Shown here: piece by piece, positions 55,757 to 63,214 of the stretch
Layout of the letters: the number at the start of each line of letters is the position of its first letter
Numbering within the stretch: the stretch's first letter is position 1
Made by a program: the position numbers and the translations under genes
The notes under the pieces: generated by a model
Databases searched by the model: none
The model's input: the letters and a program-made list of their open reading frames with translations, nothing else
What the model was told of the DNA's origin: nothing
Source: Trinickia acidisoli
GTDB taxonomy: Bacteria > Pseudomonadota > Gammaproteobacteria > Burkholderiales > Burkholderiaceae
Length of the DNA stretch: 64,000 nt
Reading direction: 5' to 3'
Assembly (NCBI RefSeq): GCF_017315725.1
Contig: NZ_JAFLRG010000001.1
Location: 1,364,001-1,428,000, forward strand

Positions 55757-55972
55757 TTAGCTGCCGGACTTGGTGGTGCCTTGGGCGGCCGCATTGACCG
55801 TGGTGAGGAGATTGGTGAAGAGTCCGGGCAGGCCGTTGGTCGTGTTGGACAGGACGCTCCCCGCGGCGACGACCGCCACGACGATGATGCCGGCGAGCAC
55901 GGCATATTCCATCGAGCTCACGCCGAGTTCGTCGCGTTGAAGACCTTGGAGGCTTTGGAGGAGTTTACGCAT
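55757..55972 (-). CDS. flp: Flp family type IVb pilin
   Basis: The 71-residue major pilin precursor. A 17-residue leader ends in Gly; the mature protein begins VSSMEYAVLAGIIVVAVVAA, with Glu at +5 and the neighbouring Tyr as in all Flp pilins. The tail is short (GLPGLFTNLLTTVNAAAQGT). It heads the Tad operon. Its 230-base upstream region contains a TTAGGACTACTGA element (55997-56009), placed 25-37 bases before the ATG. Confidence 0.96.
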   Translation of the reverse strand: MRKLLQSLQGLQRDELGVSSMEYAVLAGIIVVAVVAAGSVLSNTTNGLPGLFTNLLTTVNAAAQGTTKSGS

Positions 55973-55996
55973 GTTGACCCCGATTGTTGCTTTTGA

Positions 55997-56009
55997 TTAG
56001 GACTACTGA
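55997..56009. promoter_or_regulatory. TTAGGANTNCKRA element upstream of flp
   Basis: TTAGGACTACTGA on the plus strand, 25 bases upstream of the flp start (minus-strand gene). It is one of seven related 13-mers in the window and also contains the ACTACTG core found in two other intergenic regions nearby. It is a candidate operator for Tad pilus expression. Confidence 0.45.
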
Positions 56010-56206
56010 TTAACTACCGGACGACCTTTCCATCGGTTACGGCGATGCATCGACAACGACGGAACAAACGATGATCTTTTTATCTTGCCGCCGAAGCACC
56101 GTAGTTTTTCGGCGGCTTGTAGTGAACTATATCGAGTGCCGCACCCTGCTTCAAACCGGCTGTTACGTAGAGATCGCCGTTTAGCGGGGCCCGTGTCGAT
56201 GCGGAA

Positions 56207-57121
56207 CTACGAATTTGCGCCGCGGCACGCGTCAGGCGTACCGAGCACGCGTCCGGCGATATAGGCGAGCTGGACGCGATTGGTGGCGTGGTAGAGCTTC
56301 TTGAGTTGGCGCAGGTAGTAGTCGACGTTGTGATGCGACGTACCGAGCCGTTCCGCGATGTCCTTGTCGTTCATGCCGAGCGTGACGAGCTCGAGAATCG
56401 AGCGCTGGATGTCGCTCAATTCGGTCGTGTAGGCGGGGCGATGAATCTGCGGAGCACGCAACGCGAGGAACTCGTGCAGACCGACGGCGAGCGCATAGGC
56501 GTGGCCGATTGCCATGTCGGGAAGCCTTGCCTTCGACTGCTGAGAGCTGGCGAACATGACGACGCACGTGTCCAGTGCGTCGGGTGTGCCGAGGCCAAAG
56601 GAGACGCCCGAGAGCATGCCGGCATCGCGTGCCGCTGTTGCGAAGCGCTCGGTGCGCGCGGCCGCCGTCGTGTTCGTTGCGCCGCCGTTCTGGCTCATGC
56701 CGGCGACCGCCGCCGCCGACGAGATCGACGAAAGATCCCACAACATGGGCCATTCGTGGCGGCACGAATAGGCGAGGCGGGCGTCGATGTCGTAGAAGCG
56801 TTCGCGCAAATAACGTTGCGCCCATCCGGTCGGCGAGAAAGCGTTGAAGTAGACGAGCCGGTTGATCGTATCGCCGATGCGCGAGACGCGCATATAGCAC
56901 AGCGATTCGAAACCGGCCGCGCGCAGCGCCGGACGAAGCAGGGCGTGCCGTGCTTGCGCCGAGCCGACCTTCGCCAGGTCGTGCGCGATGCCGGCAAGAC
57001 GCTGCCCGTCGGGGGCATCGTCGTCGATGGGCGCATCGGCGGTGCTGTCGAGTTCAGCGTCGCCGTAGACAAGGAAGTTCGAAACATCGGTATCTGCATC
57101 GGTCGTGCCGTACTGATTCAT
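56207..57121 (-). CDS. LuxR-type regulator 3
   Basis: A 304-residue regulator between the Tad operon and the type III genes. The ligand-like domain has GFESLCYMRVSRIGDTINRLVYF, GWAQRYLRERFYDIDARLAYSCRHEWPMLWD (conserved Trp, Tyr, Asp and Trp pocket positions). The C-terminal HTH is LSDIQRSILELVTLGMNDKDIAERL with SHHNVDYYLRQLKKLYHATNR. It is most like LuxR 5 at 62101 (shared GWAQRY, DIDxR, FACRH-WP). Start ATG 57121 follows GGAG. It lies upstream of flp in the same direction and could drive it or act on it in trans. Confidence 0.88.
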   Translation of the reverse strand: MNQYGTTDADTDVSNFLVYGDAELDSTADAPIDDDAPDGQRLAGIAHDLAKVGSAQARHALLRPALRAAGFESLCYMRVSRIGDTINRLVYFNAFSPTGWAQRYLRERFYDIDARLAYSCRHEWPMLWDLSSISSAAAVAGMSQNGGATNTTAAARTERFATAARDAGMLSGVSFGLGTPDALDTCVVMFASSQQSKARLPDMAIGHAYALAVGLHEFLALRAPQIHRPAYTTELSDIQRSILELVTLGMNDKDIAERLGTSHHNVDYYLRQLKKLYHATNRVQLAYIAGRVLGTPDACRGANS

Positions 57122-57379
57122 ATTTCTTGCTCCAGGAAACGCGCTCGCAGCCCGCGAGAGGTATCAGTATCCCAGCGCAGAGCGCTTTCGTGAGATCGGC
57201 GAACCAGTAGTCCGCCTATGGTTTTGCGTGGTCTTGTTGCGACCGACTACGAAAGTGAGGGATGTCCGTAATCGGCTGTCGCCGAAATCAGACGCAACCG
57301 GTAAGACGTACGCCGGATGCGGGTTGCGACAGGTAAGATGCACCTTCCCATCTTCCGTGCAAGGCGACGTGTTCCTCGC

Positions 57380-58321
57380 ATGCGACTACGTCATATCGAA
57401 GTATTGAGGGCGATCATGGTCACCGGCTCGATCAGCGGTGCGGGAGACTTGCTGCATGTCTCGCAGCCCGTCGTCTCGCGCACGCTGCAGCACGCGGAGC
57501 AGCAGGCGGGGTTCAAATTCTTCGAGCGCGTACGTGGCAGGCTCGTACCGACCAGCGAGTTGATAACGATCTACCCCGACGTCGAGCAAGTCTTCGCCGC
57601 CGTCGAAAAGCTGCGCTATACGTCGGCAACGGTGCGCCGCCAAGGTGGCGCGCCACTACGGCTGGCCGTGACGCCGAGCCTGGCGAACAGCGTCTTGCCG
57701 CGGGCGGTGGAGCGGATGATCGACGCCCATCCCGACGCGGCGTTCGAGCTTGCGACGCTGCATACGAACGAAGTGGTGGACGCGCTGCGCGCCGGCACCG
57801 TCGATCTCGGTATTTGCCTGTCGCCACCGGCCGTGCCGGGCATCGAGACACATCTGCTCGCCAAAGGGCAGATGGTGCTCGCCACGCCGACGTCCTGGCC
57901 GCGCCTGCTGCGGCATAACGCGCCGCTCAGCGAACTCGGCTATCTTGCCGATCGGCCGTTCATTCGCCTGCATGACGGCACGCCGCTCGGCTCGATCATC
58001 GGCCAGCGGCTGCAACATGCGAGCATGGGTCTGCGGGCGAACATCGTAGTGCAAACCTACGCGATTGCGCGCGCGCTCGTGACGCAGGGGGTCGGCTACG
58101 CGCTGCTCGATACGTTCACCGCGGTGGCCGGCGGGCCGGGCGAACTGCATGCCTATTTGCTTTCGCCAGAGCTCGAGTTCGAGGTGAGGCTGCTCGGGAC
58201 GAGCAAGTCGCTCGCCGGGCCGTTTGCCGATTCGTTGATCGCCAGCGTCGTATCGGCCGCCGACGAGCTGTGCGACGCGTTCGCGGCGAGCATCAGCGAG
58301 TACAAGGTCAGCCTCGCGTAA
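57380..58321 (+). CDS. LysR family transcriptional regulator
   Basis: A 313-residue regulator with the HTH MRLRHIEVLRAIMVTGSISGAGDLL...SQPVVSRTLQHAEQQAGF at the extreme N-terminus. Its effector domain (LRLAVTPSLANSVLPRAVERM) resembles the OccR/NocR type that senses opines or octopine-like amino acids. ATG 57380 is chosen because it starts right at the HTH helix. It stands between two LuxR genes with no obvious metabolic neighbour, so its target is unknown. It may be an import into this regulatory cluster. Confidence 0.9.
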   Translation: MRLRHIEVLRAIMVTGSISGAGDLLHVSQPVVSRTLQHAEQQAGFKFFERVRGRLVPTSELITIYPDVEQVFAAVEKLRYTSATVRRQGGAPLRLAVTPSLANSVLPRAVERMIDAHPDAAFELATLHTNEVVDALRAGTVDLGICLSPPAVPGIETHLLAKGQMVLATPTSWPRLLRHNAPLSELGYLADRPFIRLHDGTPLGSIIGQRLQHASMGLRANIVVQTYAIARALVTQGVGYALLDTFTAVAGGPGELHAYLLSPELEFEVRLLGTSKSLAGPFADSLIASVVSAADELCDAFAASISEYKVSLA

Positions 58322-58555
58322 ATCGCGCACGTAGCCGCCCGGCGTCGGTACCGGCCCGAACGACATCATTAGGTGTCCTGACGAAATGCTTGCGGCAAGC
58401 ATCGTTTGCCGGTCGACGTATGTCTCTTTGCTATACCTGCGCAACGAAATTGAATATCGACGCATCTGAGAGCCCAGTACAGTCGCACGACCGCGCTGCC
58501 GGCACCCATGAGGGCTGGGCCGGCGCGGTGCTCGAATGAATCATTGGCCTTTGAT

Positions 58556-59512
58556 ATGGATGCGAGAACGATAAGATGGGACAGCGAGCGCTCGCTCGCC
58601 AAGGAGGACACACCACGGATCGCGGCGCGCTCGCGCGGCGATCCGAACGCAAGATCGAACGCACGGCGCTTGTGCGCACGCGAGGTGGCATCGGCATCGG
58701 CCGCGGCGCGCTCGGCACCGAGCCGCTCGGCCGATAGGCAGGGCGGCGCGGGCGTCGACATGGACGTCGCGGCGCAACTCATGGCGATCGACGAGCCCGA
58801 CGAACGCACGCGCATGCTGCGCGCGTTGTTGCACGTCATGGGTTTTCACTCGTTGGCCTATGTCAGAGTGGACGGGCGCGGGCGCGTCGACACGCCGGCC
58901 TGGTCGCTCGACGAGCGTGCGCCGCACCACTTTGGCAACCGCTACTTCGAGAGCGGGTATCGGGCGCACGATCCGCGTCTTGCCGCCGTGCGCGAGTCGA
59001 ACGTGCCGCTCGTTTGGGACATCGATTGGCTGTTGCGCGCATGGCGTCGTAGAGGCGCGCCCGAAGCGATGCGAGGCTTGTTTCCGGCGCTCGAGCGCGA
59101 AGGGATCGAAAGCGGCGTCATGTTCGGCATTCCCACCGTGCAAGGCGGCGTGCGCGCCGTCGTCAGCCTTGCCGCCAGTCGGGCGAGCGCAGACTGGATC
59201 GTCGAAAACGTCGTGGCGCAAGCGCTCACGTTCGGGTTGTCGCTGCATCGTTTCGCCTCTGATCCGGCACGTTCGGATAGGGGCGATGGTTGCCCGTGCG
59301 ATGCCGCAGCGCGGCAGCAAGAGCCGCTATCGGAGATGCAGGTTCGCATCCTGACGTGCGTCATCGGCGGCCTGTCCGATAAGCAGATTGCGGCGCGACT
59401 GCAAACGACGCCGCACAACGTCGACTATCACTTGCGGTTGCTGCGGCGCCGCTACGGAGCGGCCAATCGCACGCACCTCGCGTTCCTCGTCTGCTCGCTC
59501 GTGCTCGACTGA
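58556..59512 (+). CDS. LuxR-type regulator 4
   Basis: A regulator of up to 318 residues. The first 65 or so residues are Arg/Ala/Ser-rich and look uninformative, so ATG 58760 (MDVAAQLMAIDEPDE) may be the true start. The ligand-like domain has GFHSLAYVRVDGRGR, YFESGYRAHDPRLAAVRESNVPLVWD with the DP pair and Trp. The HTH (LSEMQVRILTCVIGGLSDKQIAARL) has TPHNVDYHLRLLRRRYGAANR. It converges with the transglycosylase gene 13 bases away. Confidence 0.85.
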   Translation: MDARTIRWDSERSLAKEDTPRIAARSRGDPNARSNARRLCAREVASASAAARSAPSRSADRQGGAGVDMDVAAQLMAIDEPDERTRMLRALLHVMGFHSLAYVRVDGRGRVDTPAWSLDERAPHHFGNRYFESGYRAHDPRLAAVRESNVPLVWDIDWLLRAWRRRGAPEAMRGLFPALEREGIESGVMFGIPTVQGGVRAVVSLAASRASADWIVENVVAQALTFGLSLHRFASDPARSDRGDGCPCDAAARQQEPLSEMQVRILTCVIGGLSDKQIAARLQTTPHNVDYHLRLLRRRYGAANRTHLAFLVCSLVLD

Positions 59513-59524
59513 CGAACGGGCGGG

Positions 59525-60256
59525 TTACCGCAAGATTTTGACGGTGCCGCCGTGCGGCAGGCCGTCGCTGGCGCAATCGGACAGAACGACGATGCCCGGT
59601 GCGCAGCGCGACGGATGCGTGCTGCGCACGCGGGCGGCGACCGCGTGCGCGCGGGGCGGCTGCGATGATGACGGGGCCGCCGCGCTGGGTGCCGCCCCGC
59701 CGGGCGCGAGCGGAATCGGTGCGACCTCGTGATGCCCGTCGTCGAGCGCGTGCGAGACGACGCGTTCGACGTAGCCGGCGGTGAATCCCGTCGAGAAATT
59801 GCCGCTGTAGTAGCAAGAGAGCGCTTTGCGCAGCGCATATTGCTCGTCGGCTTCGATCCGTACCGCGCGCGCGAAGCACTCGGTGAGGATCGAGCCGGCT
59901 ACGCGCAGGTTCGCGCATGGGTCGAAGATCGACGTCGTCGTTTCGCCGAAGCGCGTGAGATTGTAGCGATTGACTTGCCCGAGCCCGAGGCTGAAGTTGT
60001 AGCCGAGCCGCGTGAGATTATCGACAGTTGCGAGCGCCTCCTCGAGCGAGACCGGCTGCCGAACCAAATGCGCGCCCACCACGCCGATCGCATAGGGGTT
60101 GTAGCCCGATTCCACGCTGACGAGCGCGGCGAGCGTGTGGGCATCGACGTGAGGCGCGCAGCGCGTCGCGAGCGCCAGAAAATCTGCGGCGCGCGCGGCG
60201 CTTGCGCTCAGGGCGAGCAGCAATGCGACGAAGGCGGCAGCGAGCGATCGGCGCAT
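59525..60256 (-). CDS. Lytic transglycosylase associated with type III secretion
   Basis: A 243-residue exported VirB1/SLT-type muramidase. It has a signal peptide (AAAFVALLLALSASAARA), a catalytic Glu49 in LVSVESGYNPYAIGVV, a Gln-containing FSLGLGQVNRYNL and the later CYYSGNFSTGF block. After about residue 170 a Pro/Ala/Ser-rich linker leads to a small C-terminal region with two cysteines. Such enzymes open peptidoglycan for secretion machines. It is 14 bases downstream of sctR in the same direction, so it is probably the last gene of the luxR-sctQ-sctR transcript. Confidence 0.88.
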   Translation of the reverse strand: MRRSLAAAFVALLLALSASAARAADFLALATRCAPHVDAHTLAALVSVESGYNPYAIGVVGAHLVRQPVSLEEALATVDNLTRLGYNFSLGLGQVNRYNLTRFGETTTSIFDPCANLRVAGSILTECFARAVRIEADEQYALRKALSCYYSGNFSTGFTAGYVERVVSHALDDGHHEVAPIPLAPGGAAPSAAAPSSSQPPRAHAVAARVRSTHPSRCAPGIVVLSDCASDGLPHGGTVKILR

Positions 60257-60270
60257 GGCATCCTCCGGCC

Positions 60271-60930
60271 TCAGCGATAGGACAGCACGAGCCCATGCAC
60301 GAGCACGGACCAGCCGTCGAGCATGACGAACAGCAACAATTTGAACGGGATCGAGATCGTCGTCGGCGAGATCATCTGCATCCCGAGCGCAAGCAAGACG
60401 TTCGCGACGATGAGATCGGTGACGACGAAGACGACGTAGATCACGAAACCGATCTGAAATGCGCGCGTCAGCTCAGAGAGCATGAAGCTCGGCACGAGCA
60501 CCATCAGGTCGTCGGACTTGAGCGTTTGCGCACGCTCCGCCGGCCAGATGGCGGTGGCCGAGCGCATGAAGAAGTTGCGCTCGCCAGGCGCGGTATGTTG
60601 CGAGAGAAATTTCTTTAGCGGCGGTGCGATCGATTGCCCGATCGCCATGACGTCGTCTATGCTCATCGCGCCGTCGATCGTGACGCGGTTTTGCTGCATC
60701 GTATCGACGATGCTGCCCGCGACGGGGGCCATGATATAGATCGTCAAAATCAGTGCGATGCCGTTCAGCACGATGTTCGGCGGCACCTGTTGCACCCCGA
60801 GCGCCGTGCGCAACAGGCCGAGCACGACGACGAGCTTCGTATAACTGGTGACCATCAACGCGGCGAACGGAATCGTGCCGAGCGCGACGATCAAAAACAG
60901 CATCGTGACCGGATTCGGCATGTTACTCAT
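60271..60930 (-). CDS. sctR: Type III secretion export apparatus protein SctR
   Basis: A 219-residue inner-membrane component of the export gate (YscR/HrcR/SpaP/FliP family). Typical are the N-terminal ALGTIPFAALMVTSYTKLVVVLGLLRTALGVQQVPPN, AIWPAERAQTLKSDDLMVLVPSFMLSELTRAFQIGF and the C-terminal SPTTISIPFKLLLFVMLDGW. No cleavable FliP signal is present and no other flagellar gene is nearby, which favours type III secretion over flagella. ATG 60930 overlaps the end of sctQ by eight bases. Confidence 0.94.
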   Translation of the reverse strand: MSNMPNPVTMLFLIVALGTIPFAALMVTSYTKLVVVLGLLRTALGVQQVPPNIVLNGIALILTIYIMAPVAGSIVDTMQQNRVTIDGAMSIDDVMAIGQSIAPPLKKFLSQHTAPGERNFFMRSATAIWPAERAQTLKSDDLMVLVPSFMLSELTRAFQIGFVIYVVFVVTDLIVANVLLALGMQMISPTTISIPFKLLLFVMLDGWSVLVHGLVLSYR

Positions 60931-62095
60931 TGCCGCTCTCCGAAAAACGCGACACGCGCACGCCGAGCTTGTTGCCGACGGCAATCAGATGCCCTTGTCC
61001 GACGAGCGCGCCGTTCGCGCGAATATGAACGGTGCTTTGATTCAACGGCTGATCGAGTTCGATGACGTAGCCGCTCTTGAGTGCTTTGAGCTGCGCGAGC
61101 GGCATCGATCGCTCGTCGAGCTCGAACGTCACGCGTACTTCGAGTGCGTCGATATGCGTCAGCGAGGATTCGCTCGGCGCCGCGGCGTCGGCTGCCGGGC
61201 CCGATGGACCCGACGGGCCCGCGCCGGGCGCATCGGACCGTATGGATGGCGTCACGGAATTCTCCTCGATATGGTCGATGACGATGCGCGATCCGAGCGC
61301 TTTGGCCGAGACGGTCACGCGCGAGTCGCTCGTCGTCGCGACGCAGCGCAGCGCTTGGCCGAACGATTGCCAGCGCTCGATGCCGATGATGTCACCGCGC
61401 GCAATGGAGTGCAGTTCGGCGACGCTGAGCATCGTCGAGCCCAAGACGAAGCGCAGCGCGATCGGCAGCATGTCGAAGTCGGTGTCGTCGAGCTTGGGCG
61501 GTGGGGGCTCCGCGGGGCAGGCAAGGCCCAAGTACCGTTCCTCGGTAAAGCGCACCGCGCCGTCGCAGTGCCATTCGCTGCCGGGACGCGTCACGCGAAA
61601 GCGCAGCGCGTCGCGCTCGCGCGCGAGCTCGTCCTTGTGCGTTTGCGCGCCGACCGATACGGTGCCGAGTTCGATCCGTTGCCGTGTTTTCGCTTCGAGC
61701 ACGTCGATGAGCGGCGCGAGCGCATCGGCAATCAGCGCGCAGCGGATGTCGGCCGGCACGCTATCGCTTGCGGCGTCGCCGATCAGCGCATGCTCGCCGA
61801 TCGCATCGAGCACGAAGCGGCCCTCGGCCGGCCCGAAGCGAAACGTGTAGACATGCCCCGGCGCGCTGATCTCGGCGTCGGCCTGCCAGCGCAATTCGTA
61901 GGGGCCGCGCTCGAGCGCGAGCACGAACGGCTTCGGCCACGCATACGCGCGATTGAGCGCGTGCGCAGCCAGTGGGCTTATGCGCGGCAAGGTCGGCGCG
62001 TTGCCGAGCGGCTGCGCGGCGCTCGGCGCGACCGGCGGCGGGGAGGCGCGCGGTGCGCTCGCCTTGGGCGGGGTACTCGCCAATGTGGCGCTCAT
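60923..62095 (-). CDS. sctQ: Type III secretion cytoplasmic ring protein SctQ
   Basis: A 390-residue protein of the YscQ/HrcQ/SpaO type that builds the sorting platform. The middle has GSTMLSVAELHSIARGDIIGIERWQ, and the C-terminal SpoA domain has LEVRVTFELDERSMPLAQLKALKSGYVIELDQPLNQSTVHIRANGALVGQGHLIAVGNKLGVRV. That second segment is a textbook SpoA end. An internal start producing a short C-terminal form is known in relatives; I did not find a clear one here. ATG 62095 lies 5 bases after the LuxR 5 stop. Confidence 0.9.
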   Translation of the reverse strand: MSATLASTPPKASAPRASPPPVAPSAAQPLGNAPTLPRISPLAAHALNRAYAWPKPFVLALERGPYELRWQADAEISAPGHVYTFRFGPAEGRFVLDAIGEHALIGDAASDSVPADIRCALIADALAPLIDVLEAKTRQRIELGTVSVGAQTHKDELARERDALRFRVTRPGSEWHCDGAVRFTEERYLGLACPAEPPPPKLDDTDFDMLPIALRFVLGSTMLSVAELHSIARGDIIGIERWQSFGQALRCVATTSDSRVTVSAKALGSRIVIDHIEENSVTPSIRSDAPGAGPSGPSGPAADAAAPSESSLTHIDALEVRVTFELDERSMPLAQLKALKSGYVIELDQPLNQSTVHIRANGALVGQGHLIAVGNKLGVRVSRFSESGNE

Positions 62096-62100
62096 GGAGG

Positions 62101-62976
62101 TCAAACGACGAACAGCCGTCCCGCGAGATACGCGAGCTGCACGCGATTGAGCACCCCGTACTTCTTGCGAATCTGCCGCATGTGATAGTCCACGTTGCTG
62201 CGCGACATGTTCAATTGCTGCGCAATTTCGCGATCGCTGAGGCCACTGGCCGTGAAATTGAGGATGCGCCGCTGCAGGTCGGACAGCATCGGCGTTTGCG
62301 CCATCGAGGCCATCTGCCCGGCCAGGAACGCGTGCACGCCGAGCCCGAGCGCGTAAGCCTGGCCGACTACGCGGTCATTGATCCAATCGCTCGTCGGATT
62401 GACGGAGCTGAAGATCATCACGCTGTGCTCGAGGCTGCCCGGATCGACGAGGCCGAACGCGATGCCGCTGCGCGTGCTGCATGCCTCGGCGTCTTCGAGA
62501 AAGCGTTGCATACGCTCGTTTGATATGGCCGTGATCGTAGGCTGCGCCGCCAGCGTTTCGTGATCCCAGACGAGCGGCCAGTCGTGGCGGCAAGCGAATG
62601 CCATGCGCGGATCGATGTCGAAGTAACGCTGGTCGACATAGCGCTGCGCCCAGCCCGGAGGCGAGCACAGATCGAAATAGCGCGCACGATTGACCATCTC
62701 GCCGAGCCGCGTCAAACGACAGTAGCAGAACCAATCGAAGCCGATCGTGCGCAGCGCGATGCGCAGGAGTTGCTTGCGTTCGTGGGCGGAATGCGCGGCC
62801 GAGAGGTCGGTCGCGATTTCGGAGACGCGATCGCTGCCGGTTGATTCGCCAGTGCGTCCGGCGTTTTTGCTGACTACGAGTTGGCAGTCGGCCACTTCGA
62901 TGAAGTCGATCGCATGCCTTGCATCTCGTTCACTGCTTCCTTTCGACGGGCGCTTGCGCGCCTCGGGGTTCGTCAT
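62101..62976 (-). CDS. LuxR-type regulator 5, in operon with sctQ
   Basis: A 291-residue regulator whose stop is five bases before sctQ, so it is cotranscribed with type III genes. ATG 62976 follows a GGAGG ribosome-binding site; the frame extends 17 codons further upstream. The ligand-like domain has GFDWFCYCRLTRLGEMVNRARYF and GWAQRYVDQRYFDIDPRMAFACRHDWPLVWD, the most complete LuxR-type pocket in the window (Trp, Tyr, Asp-Pro, Trp). The HTH is LSDLQRRILNFTASGLSDREIAQQL with SRSNVDYHMRQIRKKYGVLNR. It is divergent from sctV, so it may switch the type III locus on or off. Confidence 0.9.
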   Translation of the reverse strand: MTNPEARKRPSKGSSERDARHAIDFIEVADCQLVVSKNAGRTGESTGSDRVSEIATDLSAAHSAHERKQLLRIALRTIGFDWFCYCRLTRLGEMVNRARYFDLCSPPGWAQRYVDQRYFDIDPRMAFACRHDWPLVWDHETLAAQPTITAISNERMQRFLEDAEACSTRSGIAFGLVDPGSLEHSVMIFSSVNPTSDWINDRVVGQAYALGLGVHAFLAGQMASMAQTPMLSDLQRRILNFTASGLSDREIAQQLNMSRSNVDYHMRQIRKKYGVLNRVQLAYLAGRLFVV

Positions 62977-63214
62977 GCAGTCCTCCGTCTCGTGAGCGGC
63001 ACATCGCGTGTTCGATGCCCGTTTCATGGTTTTCGACTATAGCCGCGTGCCTATGGCTCGAGGAACTGCACTGTTCAGTAGTGTTTCGACCTTACGCTCT
63101 CGTCGTTGCGCGATTTACTACGAATCTGACGATTGAGGCGCACCCCCCTCGCTTTTACACTTTCCGTCGCGGATACCCCTTTTCCGCGTGGGCGATATTT
63201 CAGCGAGGGTTTTC

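Noticed and set aside
57300..57340. GGTAAGA(C/T)G direct repeat upstream of the lysR at 57380
   Set aside because: Two imperfect 9-base copies 32 bases apart, with no LysR T-N11-A symmetry. Too weak to list as a site.
62977..63214. hrpII box (TTCG-N16-TTCG) upstream of sctV
   Set aside because: TTCG occurs near 63086 but the second TTCG is not at the required distance, so HrpB-type control is not supported by this region.
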